NCBI GenBank assembly: GCA_023423065.1
Contig: JAFAGC010000116.1
Location: 50,972 to 114,971 of the forward strand
DNA from: Pseudomonadota bacterium
Lineage (GTDB): Bacteria; Pseudomonadota; Gammaproteobacteria; Steroidobacterales; Steroidobacteraceae
Direction: 5' to 3'
Length of the DNA stretch: 64,000 nucleotides
The translations under genes and the position numbers were made by a program. Position 1 is the first letter of the stretch. Each line of letters opens with the position of its first letter. This document shows positions 56,076 to 64,000 of the stretch, in pieces. The notes under the pieces were generated by a model. That model saw only the letters and a program-made list of their open reading frames with translations. It made no database searches and was not told where the DNA came from.

Positions 56076-57974
56076 ATGAACATGATTGAAAATGCTCCGC
56101 CCCGCGGCGCTCGCCGGTCCGCTTTTGTTTCGACGTTCCTGGGTTTCGTCCTGCTCACCGCCGCGCAGACTTTTGCGCAGCAGGGCGAGCCGCGTGTCGC
56201 GGATCCGGCCGTTTGGGGAATCTATGCGCAGCTCGTCGGCAACCGGTGGAACGGAACGATGGGGCCCGCTGAATGGCAGTGGGCAAGCGACGACACGATT
56301 CTCGAGAAGCGCCAGGCATTCAAGGACCAGATCATCCATCGCGGCGCGAATCCGGGTGAGCTGATCGCGTACTACGGCTCGGGACTCGGCGCCGCCACCT
56401 ACGATGGCCGCATCGCGGCTGACGGTTCGGTGCTGTGGATCCGGCGCGGCCTGATCAAGACGCCGATGCGCGCGTCGATCGTCGATGGCCGCTATCGCGA
56501 AGAGCTCGTGAAACTCGACGACGCGGGTCAGGTCGTGAAAGTGCGGAGCACGGGCTGGTACGACCGCACGGGTGGTGCGCCCATCGTCGCGTCAACGGCG
56601 ACCGAGAAGCTCTCGACCGCGGAGCCGGGCAAATCGGTTGCGGCGTCCGCCGCGGTTCCCGCCGCGGCGCCGGCCATTGCGGCATCGGCGCCCACTGTTG
56701 CGGCGACCGCTCCGCCGGTTGCGGTCGTCGCTCCGCCTCCACCTGCGTCGATCCGCGACTTCGAGCGATTCGTCGGCAAGCATCTCTATTCGAAGGACCG
56801 CGGCGAATTCCTCGACATCGTACGCGGCGGCGATGGCAGCCTGTCCATCCAGACCCGGCTTCTCGATGGCCACGTCAACTGGCGTTACGTGCTCGCCGAG
56901 TCGAAGAAGAAGCCGGGCAAATGGGAACTGCTGGAGGCGCCCAGCGAACATCGCTTCTATCGCACGGCGGAATGGCCGGCGGACAACAAGCTCGAGGTGT
57001 CGGCGAAGGACGGCAGGCTCGGCGGCTGGTTCCACAACCTCGACCTCATCGCGGACGGCGGTATCGTGAAGGCGCGCAGCTACGGGCACATGGTCAACAG
57101 CATCGGCCTGTTCACCGGCCACGAGTACGACTGGACGTACGAATACGCAGTCATCAGCGATGCCGCGGTCGCCCAGTTGCACGCGGAGATCCGCGAGGCG
57201 CAGCGACGGATGGCGGAGTGGCAAGCGTCGCAGCCGAAGAAGACCGATGCCGAGATCTACGCGGAGCGCATGGCCGTACTGGCCGAGCTCGCGAAGGACA
57301 CGGACTCGTACGAGGCGGAGATCTACGCCGAGCAATACGGGCTGCCGTACACGCCGCCCCGGCGCGAGGCGCCGGGCGTGTCCCCGGCCTTCCAGGCGTT
57401 GCTCGATGCGAACGCCGCGGCCTCGGCCAGCGAGGCGCGCTCGCGCGCGGCGCTCGATGCGACGCTGGAGCAGGCCGCGCGCCAGGCGGCGTACGAACGC
57501 GACCTGGCCGAGCGTCGCCGGCAGGACCAGGAGAACGCACGCCGCGCCGAAGATGCGCGCCGTGCGCGCGAGGCCACGGAACGCCAGTACGAAATCGCGC
57601 GCCAGCACGAGGCGCGGCAGGAAGCGCAGAGACAGGCACGCGCGCAGGCGGAACGTGACGCCGCGGCGGCTCGCTCGCAGCAGCCGGTCTACACCGGCGC
57701 CACGCGGCCCATGGCGACCACCATCGCGGAGCAGCGCTGCGAGATGATTCACCCGAACTACAACGACACCTTCAACACCGTCAAAGGCGAGGAGTTCGGC
57801 AAGAAGTACCTGCGCGACCGCGCCGAGGCTTCCTGCCTGAGCCGCACCGGCAACTCCGGCATCGACGGGGATGCCACGTGTACGGCGGATGGGCCGCACG
57901 TGTCGAAGTGCAAGATTCTCGTGAAGTGCGTGGGCACGATGCGCAGCCCGAGCTGCGCGAGCAACGCGCAGTGA
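56076..57974 (+). CDS. Large exported protein of unknown function with coiled-coil middle
   Basis: I do not recognise a family for this 632-residue protein. Residues 1-42 look like a signal peptide ending TFAQQGEP. Two beta-rich domains follow: one at about 45-170 (WGIYAQLVGNRWNGTMG) and one at about 225-360 (FERFVGKHLYSKDRGEFLDI), which may be distant copies of one lipocalin-like unit. They are separated by an Ala/Pro/Val-rich low-complexity linker (about 185-225). Residues about 440-545 are dense in Ala, Arg, Glu and Gln and should form a long coiled coil. The C-terminal 80 residues hold five cysteines, suggesting disulfides. AGGGAT precedes the ATG at 56076. Confidence 0.75.
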   Translation: MNMIENAPPRGARRSAFVSTFLGFVLLTAAQTFAQQGEPRVADPAVWGIYAQLVGNRWNGTMGPAEWQWASDDTILEKRQAFKDQIIHRGANPGELIAYYGSGLGAATYDGRIAADGSVLWIRRGLIKTPMRASIVDGRYREELVKLDDAGQVVKVRSTGWYDRTGGAPIVASTATEKLSTAEPGKSVAASAAVPAAAPAIAASAPTVAATAPPVAVVAPPPPASIRDFERFVGKHLYSKDRGEFLDIVRGGDGSLSIQTRLLDGHVNWRYVLAESKKKPGKWELLEAPSEHRFYRTAEWPADNKLEVSAKDGRLGGWFHNLDLIADGGIVKARSYGHMVNSIGLFTGHEYDWTYEYAVISDAAVAQLHAEIREAQRRMAEWQASQPKKTDAEIYAERMAVLAELAKDTDSYEAEIYAEQYGLPYTPPRREAPGVSPAFQALLDANAAASASEARSRAALDATLEQAARQAAYERDLAERRRQDQENARRAEDARRAREATERQYEIARQHEARQEAQRQARAQAERDAAAARSQQPVYTGATRPMATTIAEQRCEMIHPNYNDTFNTVKGEEFGKKYLRDRAEASCLSRTGNSGIDGDATCTADGPHVSKCKILVKCVGTMRSPSCASNAQ

Positions 57975-58007
57975 GCTGACGCGGTGAGTTGAAGAGGGTG
58001 TCGGGCT

Positions 58008-59711
58008 TCAGCGCGGGGGCGCGAGCCCGATTTCGATCAGCTTCACGGACTGGCGCGGCATGACAAGGTTCAGCCGCGGGTCTCCGGCGGGAGACTTCTC
58101 GAGTTCAAGCGCAACCGCATGCATCTTCGCGGCCGCATGCAGCGCTGCGATCTGATCCTTCGTGGGTGACTGCGGCGACCCCATCGCGAGCCACGCGGTG
58201 TACGCATTGCCGGATCGTTCGTCGATCGAATACTCCACCGCCCGCGTTTCGCGCGCGATTTTCGGAAGTCCAGCGACCGTGAGCTGCACTTTCCGCCGAT
58301 CGTCGTAGCCGCCGGCGACATCGTGATAGTTCCAGACCAGGATGGTCAGACGCGACTTCGCGTCATCCACCGAAGCGATGGCCCCGAGGTCGGGCTCGCC
58401 GCGCACGCTGTCCGCGATGATGGCATCGACCGGGATCATGGACGGCGCGTCGACGGCCACGCGCTGGTTACCCAGCCGTGAGAACAATTCGAACGTATTG
58501 AACACCGGCAGCGCCACCTCGTTCGTCGTGAGCGCGCGCAGTCCGTTGAACCACGGCTGCTCGGCGAACGTGAATGCCCACGACACCGCGCCCTGCAGGT
58601 TTCCGCCCGTGCGCGCGAGAAGGTCCTGCTTGCGCAGGAACGAAGCGGCCGTGTACGCGGCGAACTGCGACGTCCGGCGATAGTCGCGCTGGGGGTCCAG
58701 CGTCGCGGGGCAACCGGCGCAGCCTTCCGGGTCCGACTCTCCTATGTAGATAGGCAGCCGCGCGAACTCGGGAAAACCCGCGATGATCCGGCCATAGGTG
58801 TCGATGGTCTTCAAGTGATTGCGCAGGTTCATCTCCACGCGCCCCTTGTCATCGAGCCGGGTCGTACCCTTGGCGTGGAACGCCACGAAGTCGAGCGGCG
58901 CGCCGACGCCGCCGGTCGCGCTGTTCTTGCCGGACCGGCAATGCTCGAGGAATTCGCGCATGAAGACGTCGCCGTTCTTCCAGCCCGGGTCGGTCACGTG
59001 TGGACCGCCGACGCGCGCTTTGGGCAGCGCGCGCTTCACCGCGGCGGCGAAGTGATCGTACAGCTTGAAGTACTCTTCCCTCGTGCCGCGCCAGTACGGC
59101 GACTCGGGCTCGTTCCACAGCTCCCACAGCCAGGAGGACGCGCGTTCGACGCCGTAGCGTTCGCCGCTGTGGCGCGCCCAGGCCTCGATGAGCGCCTCCC
59201 ACTTCTTGTAATCCTTGGGTGGATAGAACGCGCCGCCCGACACCATGTCGCGCGGCAATCCGGTCTTCACCAGCGTGGGCGTGTATGGCTCGGGCTTCGA
59301 GGAAAGCGCCTGCGGCATGAAGCTCGCCTGCACGAACGGCTCGATGCCGGGCCGCGTGAGCTCGTCCATGATGGCGTCGAGCCGCGTCCAGTCGTAGCGC
59401 GGATTCCCCGCGGCATCCTCGGTGTAGACATTCGTGCTCGACCACTTGAGCGCGAGCGTGCCGTCGCCGCTGGTCAGCAGGTGATGCACGCGAATGCGGA
59501 TCGGCTCGTCGCTGAGCGCGTTCAGTTTTACCAGCAGGTCGCGGCCTTCGCGGGTCAGCGTGGTGCCGGCCTCGTCGTAGCCGAAGTAATTCCAGATGGG
59601 GCGGATCTCACCGACGATGCGATCGGCGTGTACGGTCACGGGGACCGGCGACGCGCCCAGGGCGGCGCCGCACAGCGGGAGCGAAATCAGGAGCCAACGC
59701 GATACTTTCAT
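58008..59711 (-). CDS. GH39 glycoside hydrolase (beta-xylosidase-like), exported
   Basis: A 567-residue family GH39-like enzyme with a signal peptide ending ALGASP. It has IWNYFGYDEAGTTLTREGRD near the start, the acid/base Glu in LWELWNEPESPYWRGT at about residue 200 and the nucleophile Glu in IYIGESDPEG at about 325, followed by AAYTAASFLRKQDLL and a C-terminal beta domain. GH39 includes beta-xylosidases and alpha-L-iduronidases; the xylan-related enzymes elsewhere in the window favour xylosidase. It is the last gene of the minus-strand run that starts at 63872, with a 22-bp gap after the SDR gene. Confidence 0.88.
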   Translation of the reverse strand: MKVSRWLLISLPLCGAALGASPVPVTVHADRIVGEIRPIWNYFGYDEAGTTLTREGRDLLVKLNALSDEPIRIRVHHLLTSGDGTLALKWSSTNVYTEDAAGNPRYDWTRLDAIMDELTRPGIEPFVQASFMPQALSSKPEPYTPTLVKTGLPRDMVSGGAFYPPKDYKKWEALIEAWARHSGERYGVERASSWLWELWNEPESPYWRGTREEYFKLYDHFAAAVKRALPKARVGGPHVTDPGWKNGDVFMREFLEHCRSGKNSATGGVGAPLDFVAFHAKGTTRLDDKGRVEMNLRNHLKTIDTYGRIIAGFPEFARLPIYIGESDPEGCAGCPATLDPQRDYRRTSQFAAYTAASFLRKQDLLARTGGNLQGAVSWAFTFAEQPWFNGLRALTTNEVALPVFNTFELFSRLGNQRVAVDAPSMIPVDAIIADSVRGEPDLGAIASVDDAKSRLTILVWNYHDVAGGYDDRRKVQLTVAGLPKIARETRAVEYSIDERSGNAYTAWLAMGSPQSPTKDQIAALHAAAKMHAVALELEKSPAGDPRLNLVMPRQSVKLIEIGLAPPR

Positions 59712-59733
59712 GAGGCAGAGAGTACCGCGACGT

Positions 59734-61242
59734 TCACCACGGCGCGGGCTTGTAATCCTTGAGGAACTGGCCCCAGACGTGTTCGCCGGTGAGCTGCCCG
59801 GCGAAGATCGGATCCACGATCCGAGCCGCGCCGTCGATGATGTCGAGCGGCGGCGCGAACCCTTCTTCGGCCTTGCGGGCCGCGTGAACCGCCGGATCCT
59901 CGTCGGTGACCCAGCCGGTATCCACCGCGTTCATGTGGATGCCGTCCTTCACGAAGTCGGGCGCGCTCGTGCGCGTCATCATGTTGAGCGCCGCCTTCGC
60001 CATGTTGGTGTGCGGGTGCTTGTCCGTCTTCGTGGTGCGATAGAACTGTCCTTCCATCGCGCTCACGTTGACGATGTGCTTGTGCGCGCCGGGCGCGCGC
60101 AGCATCAGCGGCTTGAGGCGCGCATTGAGGATGTACGGCGCGATGGCGTTCACGAGCTGCACTTCGAGTAGTTCGGGCGTCTCGACTTCGTGCAGACGCA
60201 GGCGCCAGCTGTTCACCTCGCGCAGGTCGACTTGCTGCCGGTCTTCGTCGTAAAGGTTCGCGGGGAAGAGCGCCTCGCCGCCGCGATAGTCCTCGTCGAG
60301 ATAACGGCGCTGCGACAACGCGGCGCTGTGTACGAGCCCCTCGCCGGGATGATGTTCCGCGGCGAGCAGGGCGCCCGCTGCCTGGGTGGGCGAAGCCGCG
60401 AGCATCCGGCGCAGCGCTGCGTGATCGGCGAGCGTGGACCGCATGTGCGACGGCAATCCGTCGATCGACTCCGCCTCGCGCGCCAGCAGGTGCTCGAAGA
60501 ATCCCGCGGGCCGGCGCACCGTCTGGCAGGCGTTGTTGATGATGTAATCGAGTCGCGGGAGACGCTCCACGAGAAACTTCGTGAAGAGCTCGACGCTCGG
60601 CGAATGGCGCAGGTCCAGTCCGTGGATCTGCAAGCGTCCGCGGAACGCGGCGAAGTCCGCCTCGCCGGAATAACGGTCGGCCGCATCGATCGGGAACCGT
60701 GTGGTCACGACGACCTGCGCGCCGGCGCGCAGTAGTTTGAGCGACGCCTGGTAGCCGATCTTGACGCGCGCTCCCGTGACGAGCGCGTAGTGGCCGGTGA
60801 GGTCCGCGGTCTGCTCGCGCTTGGCGTAGTTGAAGTCGCCGCAGGGCTCGCACATGGAGTCGTAGTAGCGGTGCACCTTCGTGAACGCCTGCTTGCACAC
60901 GTAGCAATCGCGTTCCTTGTTGAGCCGCGGCCGCTCTTCGCGTTCTTCCGGCTTGGGCGGTTCGAGCCACAGCGGCGCGAAGACCGGCGAGCGGCGCTGG
61001 ACGCGCAGGCCCGCCTGCTCGATGGCCTTGCGATCCTGCTCCTTCGCGGCTTCGCGCTCCGCACGGCGGAAAGCCTTCGCCATCTTCACGAGATCGTGGC
61101 GCTCGGGCTTGGCCACGAGTCCCGCGAGAGTCAGCAGGTCGCGGCGTTGTTCCCGGGTGAGCCTGGTGAGGTGCGCGCGATCCGCTTCGATGGCGCGCAG
61201 TACCCGCAGGCAGGCCTGCAGGTCGTCATCTGAAAAGTCCAT
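59734..61242 (-). CDS. SDR-family dehydrogenase with N-terminal helical and zinc-ribbon extension
   Basis: A 502-residue protein. Residues 1-110 are helical and charged. Residues about 113-137 carry two Cys pairs (DCYVCKQAF and MCEPCGDF), a zinc ribbon. From about 150 on is a Rossmann SDR domain: YALVTGARVKIGYQASLKLL, then DYIINNACQTVRRP and IVNVSAMEGQFYR. The usual Tyr four residues before the catalytic Lys is Thr here (PHTNMAKAALNMM), though a separate YRTTK lies nearby. A 90-residue insertion follows the NNAC motif. The cofactor and substrate are unknown. It is cytosolic, unlike its neighbours in this run of exported proteins. The ATG at 61242 opens the helical domain. Confidence 0.83.
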   Translation of the reverse strand: MDFSDDDLQACLRVLRAIEADRAHLTRLTREQRRDLLTLAGLVAKPERHDLVKMAKAFRRAEREAAKEQDRKAIEQAGLRVQRRSPVFAPLWLEPPKPEEREERPRLNKERDCYVCKQAFTKVHRYYDSMCEPCGDFNYAKREQTADLTGHYALVTGARVKIGYQASLKLLRAGAQVVVTTRFPIDAADRYSGEADFAAFRGRLQIHGLDLRHSPSVELFTKFLVERLPRLDYIINNACQTVRRPAGFFEHLLAREAESIDGLPSHMRSTLADHAALRRMLAASPTQAAGALLAAEHHPGEGLVHSAALSQRRYLDEDYRGGEALFPANLYDEDRQQVDLREVNSWRLRLHEVETPELLEVQLVNAIAPYILNARLKPLMLRAPGAHKHIVNVSAMEGQFYRTTKTDKHPHTNMAKAALNMMTRTSAPDFVKDGIHMNAVDTGWVTDEDPAVHAARKAEEGFAPPLDIIDGAARIVDPIFAGQLTGEHVWGQFLKDYKPAPW

Positions 61243-61261
61243 GCGGCATTGTATTGAGCCG

Positions 61262-61804
61262 TCAGCCGCGCGGGGCGGCGAACGTCTGCACCCAGTAGAT
61301 CTCGCCGCGCCTGGACCCGGTCGCCACGCCGACGCCGATGTGTTTGAACCTGGAATCCATGATGTTCGCGCAATGTCCCGGGCTCGCGAGCCACCCGGCG
61401 ACGACTTCCTCGGCGGACACCGGGCCGTAGGCGATGTTCTCGCCCGTGAGGCGCGGCTCGTAGCCGGCGCGTAACACCCGGTCCTTGGGCTGGCTGCCGT
61501 GGGCGCCTTCGTGATCGAAGAATTTCCGGCGCGCCATGTCGCGCGCGTGCCGCACAGCCGCGTCGTCGAGCTTGCGCGAGGCGCCGAGCGGCGGCGCGGC
61601 GGCGCATCGCTCCGAGCCGCAGCGCCGCGCCCGGCCACGCGCCTCGTTCACCAGTTTCACGACACGCTCGCGCACGGCGCCGTTCGAGGCGCGGCCGACC
61701 ACGGCCTCCGCCGCGATCGCGCCGGCACTCATCGCCAGGGTCACGAGGAGGGCGATGCCCGGCATTCGCATCCGGCACCCGATCCGCTGCGCAAGTCTCG
61801 TCAT
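61262..61804 (-). CDS. Exported CAP-superfamily (SCP/PR-1-like) protein
   Basis: A 180-residue secreted CAP-domain protein. After a hydrophobic leader (PGIALLVTLAMSAGAIAAEA) come VVKLVNEARGRARRCGSERC, LDDAAVRHARDMARRKFFDHEG, the hallmark LTGENIAYGP, and WLASPGHCANIMDSRFKHIGVG. These hold the conserved His and Glu of the CAP cavity. Bacterial CAP proteins are extracellular and poorly understood; some bind lipids. Two Cys pairs suggest disulfides. The start is not sharp: the ATG at 61804 or a Met about 12 residues later, just before the leader, are both possible. It lies between the transglutaminase-like and SDR genes on the same strand. Confidence 0.88.
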   Translation of the reverse strand: MTRLAQRIGCRMRMPGIALLVTLAMSAGAIAAEAVVGRASNGAVRERVVKLVNEARGRARRCGSERCAAAPPLGASRKLDDAAVRHARDMARRKFFDHEGAHGSQPKDRVLRAGYEPRLTGENIAYGPVSAEEVVAGWLASPGHCANIMDSRFKHIGVGVATGSRRGEIYWVQTFAAPRG

Positions 61805-61860
61805 GGCCGGCAGTATCGCGCCGGCCGGCTGAATGCGTCGTGAATCGGCGCACGTACTGC

Positions 61861-62655
61861 TCAGCGGCCGAGCACCACGACGCGTTCGACCCAGATCCGC
61901 ATGGCGCGCATGAGATCCATGCTGTAACCCATGCCTTCGTCCTCGAGCAGGCCGATGGGGATGTAACGAATCGTCGCGCCCTTCATGCCGAACAGCGCGG
62001 CGTCGGCCACTTTCCATTTGCCGCCTTCGCGTACATCGGCCCACGCGTGACCGAACGCGCCATGCTCGTTCTCGTTAGACACCAGCACCACGCCGACGAC
62101 GACGCGCGCGGGAATACCCTGGAGTCGCGCGAGCGCGGCGGTGAGGACCGCGTGTTCGCTGCAATCGCCCCGACGCTTTCGCGCGACGACCGAGGCGAGA
62201 TCCCAGCCGCGTTCGGCGCTCGGCTCGACGAGGCCGGCGACGTATTCCACGAGCTCGATGCGCGAAATCCTCGTCTTGCGCGCGCCGAGTTCATTGCGCA
62301 GCGGCTCGAAAACGGGCTCCGTGTAGTCGATGACGAAGGTCGACTCGAGCCAGGTCCGAGCCCTGGGGCCGGGCAGTTGCGGGTATTGGTCGATGACGTA
62401 TTCGAACGAGGACTGGCCGGCGGGTAGTTTGACGCCGAGCGCCGCCGCGAGGCCCTGCGCATCGGGACTGACGAGCCGCACGCGCGCCGGGCGGTCGGCC
62501 GCGATGGGATGGGTCGACTGGTTTTCGGTCGGAATGATGTGCAGCGGGGCGAGCTGCGTCGGTCGATCGTCAGCCGCGGGGGCTGCTGGTGCCGCGGTGG
62601 CTGCGCAGGCGGCCAGCGAGCACGCCGCGAGTACGCTGCGGGGCCGCGCCCGCAT
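61861..62655 (-). CDS. Exported transglutaminase-like protein
   Basis: A 264-residue protein with a signal peptide or lipoprotein-like leader (LAACSLAACAATAAPA). The transglutaminase-like cysteine-protease triad is visible: Cys in KRRGDCSEHAVLTAALAR at about residue 165, His in FGHAWADVREGG and Asp in WKVADAALFG. The upstream domain (about 35-130) is unassigned. Such periplasmic proteins cleave or crosslink amide bonds, or act in protein processing. Its start codon overlaps the stop of the preceding unknown exported protein (TGATG), so the pair is coupled. Confidence 0.88.
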   Translation of the reverse strand: MRARPRSVLAACSLAACAATAAPAAPAADDRPTQLAPLHIIPTENQSTHPIAADRPARVRLVSPDAQGLAAALGVKLPAGQSSFEYVIDQYPQLPGPRARTWLESTFVIDYTEPVFEPLRNELGARKTRISRIELVEYVAGLVEPSAERGWDLASVVARKRRGDCSEHAVLTAALARLQGIPARVVVGVVLVSNENEHGAFGHAWADVREGGKWKVADAALFGMKGATIRYIPIGLLEDEGMGYSMDLMRAMRIWVERVVVLGR

Positions 62656-63872
62656 CAGAACGTTCCGCTCGCGAAGACGCGGCTCATCCTGATGCTTATG
62701 GCGCCTACCTTGATGTCGATCGTGCTCGCCATGCCGTTGGACTTGTCGAGCGTGAGGTCCGCGTTGATGCCGCCCAGGTCCGAGCGCGCGACGAAACTCC
62801 GATCGTCCTGTTTCGAGAGGATCTTCGTCTTCGCAACGGTGAGTTTTTCAGGGTTCTCGGCGAGCCAGATGCCGATCGAGTGTTCGCGTCCGATCGGGTC
62901 CGGCTGGTTCATCAACTCGCGCAACTGCTTCGCCTGGGTCATCCAGTTGCCGGGCTGCGAGTCTTTCGGCAACGTGGTGTGCACGGCCTTGCCCTGCACC
63001 TCGCCGGTCACGGTCCAGAGGCCTTCGTCGAACTTGAGCGCGAGATCGTGCGACACCTCGCCGTTGGAGACTTCCGACTTCACGGCGTTGATGACGTCGC
63101 CGTTGGGGTGCAGCCAATAGAGGTGCGTCGCATCCTGGGACATCACGGCGCCGTCCTGGGTCGGAACCAGCATGGACGTGACCTGGAGCGCCTTGATGTC
63201 GCCATCGGCGTCGCGCTCCAGGGTCGAGACCGCGACCCCGATCTTCATGCCCGACATGGTCGCGGTGGCGATCTCGACGTAGTGCGGATTACGCGCGGGC
63301 TCCTGGGACTCGAGCGATTCCGCGAACGCGCGCGCGATCGTCGCGAACGTCTGCGTGTAGCCCAGGTCGTTGTGCGCGCAGTAGATGCCCATGCCGTTCT
63401 TTTCCATGACGACCTGCTTGAGCGCGCCGACGCGCAAACCGTCTTCCGCGGCGACGCGATACAGCCACGCCAGGCTCATGTAGGGCACGGCGCCGTAGGC
63501 GCCGGCATCGGAGCCCTCGAGCGCGCGTACTTCGATCTTGCCCTGCGACGATTCGATGTTCGCGAGAGAGTTGAGCAGCGTCTGGCGCAGCGCATGCGCG
63601 AGGTCGATGCCGTCCGGATAGACCTCGCAGAGCACGGTCGCGTCGCCGCCGACGTCGAGTTCCACGGAGTAGGAGCCTTCCATTTTCTCGACGGAGCCGA
63701 CCTGCTTTCCGGGTGTCCGGACCTTGAACCACCCATCCTTGCTCGTGATCTCGGCGGCTTTCAGCGTTTCGCTTTCGCGAGCCCGCGCATCCTTGAGCCA
63801 TTGCGGTTCGTCGGCGCCCATCGCGACCGTGCACAGGAGAAACGAAAACGCGAACGCTGCGCGCTTGAACAT
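62655..63872 (-). CDS. Exported protein of unknown function, coupled to the transglutaminase-like gene
   Basis: I do not recognise a family for this 405-residue protein. The signal peptide ends VAMGADEP. The mature protein is mostly beta-strand-like with regular acidic and glycine turns (VELDVGGDATVLCEVYPDG, ATATMSGMKIGVAVSTLERD, ISIRMSRVFASGTF) and two isolated cysteines. GAGGGG precedes the ATG at 63872. Its stop overlaps the start of the transglutaminase-like gene by TGATG, so the two proteins are made together and likely work together in the periplasm; it could be a substrate or partner. The 33-bp repeat and inverted repeat lie directly upstream. Confidence 0.75.
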   Translation of the reverse strand: MFKRAAFAFSFLLCTVAMGADEPQWLKDARARESETLKAAEITSKDGWFKVRTPGKQVGSVEKMEGSYSVELDVGGDATVLCEVYPDGIDLAHALRQTLLNSLANIESSQGKIEVRALEGSDAGAYGAVPYMSLAWLYRVAAEDGLRVGALKQVVMEKNGMGIYCAHNDLGYTQTFATIARAFAESLESQEPARNPHYVEIATATMSGMKIGVAVSTLERDADGDIKALQVTSMLVPTQDGAVMSQDATHLYWLHPNGDVINAVKSEVSNGEVSHDLALKFDEGLWTVTGEVQGKAVHTTLPKDSQPGNWMTQAKQLRELMNQPDPIGREHSIGIWLAENPEKLTVAKTKILSKQDDRSFVARSDLGGINADLTLDKSNGMASTIDIKVGAISIRMSRVFASGTF

Positions 63873-63919
63873 GAGATGCCCCTCGGTCCGGACATTACGT
63901 CCAGGTCGAGCAACTTTAC

Positions 63920-63952
63920 TGGGGATAGCGGTGCCGGTGTAAAAAGTGGGGA
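63920..63952. repeat. Dispersed 33-bp repeat, copy 2
   Basis: Identical over all 33 bases to 23041-23073. Its last 16 bases (GTGTAAAAAGTGGGGA) are answered by their exact reverse complement at the window end. It starts 48 bp upstream of the unknown exported protein's start codon at 63872. Confidence 0.8.
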
Positions 63953-64000
63953 TTGAAGGGTTCCATTCTCGAACCCAGCGCTCATCCCCACTTTTTACAC
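63937..64000. mobile_element. Inverted repeat at the window edge, possible REP-type or MITE-like element
   Basis: GTGTAAAAAGTGGGGA (63937-63952) and TCCCCACTTTTTACAC (63985-64000) are perfect 16-bp inverted arms around a 32-base centre. The outer part of the 33-bp repeat suggests that the right arm continues past the window edge. The structure suits a two-armed REP/REPIN or a small non-autonomous transposon. No transposase is visible here, so the class is unproven. Confidence 0.6.

Overview
This 64 kb window is high-GC chromosomal DNA (about two thirds G+C by eye), densely packed on both strands, with no rRNA, tRNA, CRISPR array, prophage or complete insertion sequence that I can see. Signal peptides, lipoproteins, a Tat-type leader, a GGDEF protein, an HDOD protein, a POT peptide transporter and a CTERM-type sorting tail point to a Gram-negative, free-living proteobacterium that breaks down polymers. 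A gammaproteobacterium of the Steroidobacterales/Xanthomonadales kind is my best guess, with low confidence.

Layout. 1-7.1 kb: a carboxylesterase cut by the window edge, a second alpha/beta hydrolase, a CTERM-tailed M12-type metalloprotease, a membrane-anchored trypsin-like protease with a zinc ribbon, and a divergent AraC-type regulator / MBL-fold lipoprotein pair. 7.1-12 kb: a lipoprotein serpin divergent from a two-gene metallopeptidase operon (M48, then a HEYAHH peptidase with repeats). 12-17 kb: a degenerate PAS-GGDEF gene, then a MocR regulator divergent from a GNAT / Na+-symporter operon. 17-20 kb: a translationally coupled pair, an unknown exported protein and a trypsin-like protease. 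20-27.5 kb: ThuA-like, S9 peptidase, DUF1593/Sde182-like, small exported protein, berberine-bridge-type oxidoreductase, DUF805. 27.5-34 kb: JmjC-like cupin, POT transporter, RecQ, membrane diguanylate cyclase.

34-40.7 kb is a tightly spaced minus-strand carbohydrate operon: esterase-like hydrolase, exported NmrA-like protein, sialate O-acetylesterase, mutarotase, GH51 arabinofuranosidase. It suits removal of acetyl and arabinosyl groups from hemicellulose; a GH39 xylosidase-like enzyme at 58 kb would fit the same trade. 40.8-48.5 kb: aldo/keto reductase, a giant FN3 / sugar-dehydrogenase / diheme-cytochrome fusion, a frameshifted M28 peptidase and a membrane EEP phosphatase/nuclease. 48.5-52.2 kb is one 1,243-residue KAP-type P-loop NTPase with Clp-N-like repeats, the best candidate for an undescribed conflict or stress system. 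52.4-64 kb: GFA protein, M49-like peptidase, HDOD protein, large unknown exported protein, and a minus-strand run of exported protein, transglutaminase-like, CAP, zinc-ribbon SDR and GH39 genes.

Non-coding points of note are a 33-bp exact repeat at 23,041 and 63,920, the second copy forming a long inverted repeat at the window edge; candidate operators for the AraC and MocR regulators; a hairpin over the ribosome-binding region of the giant fusion gene; and two strong hairpins between convergent genes. Most very long opposite-strand reading frames are GC-driven shadows and were left out.
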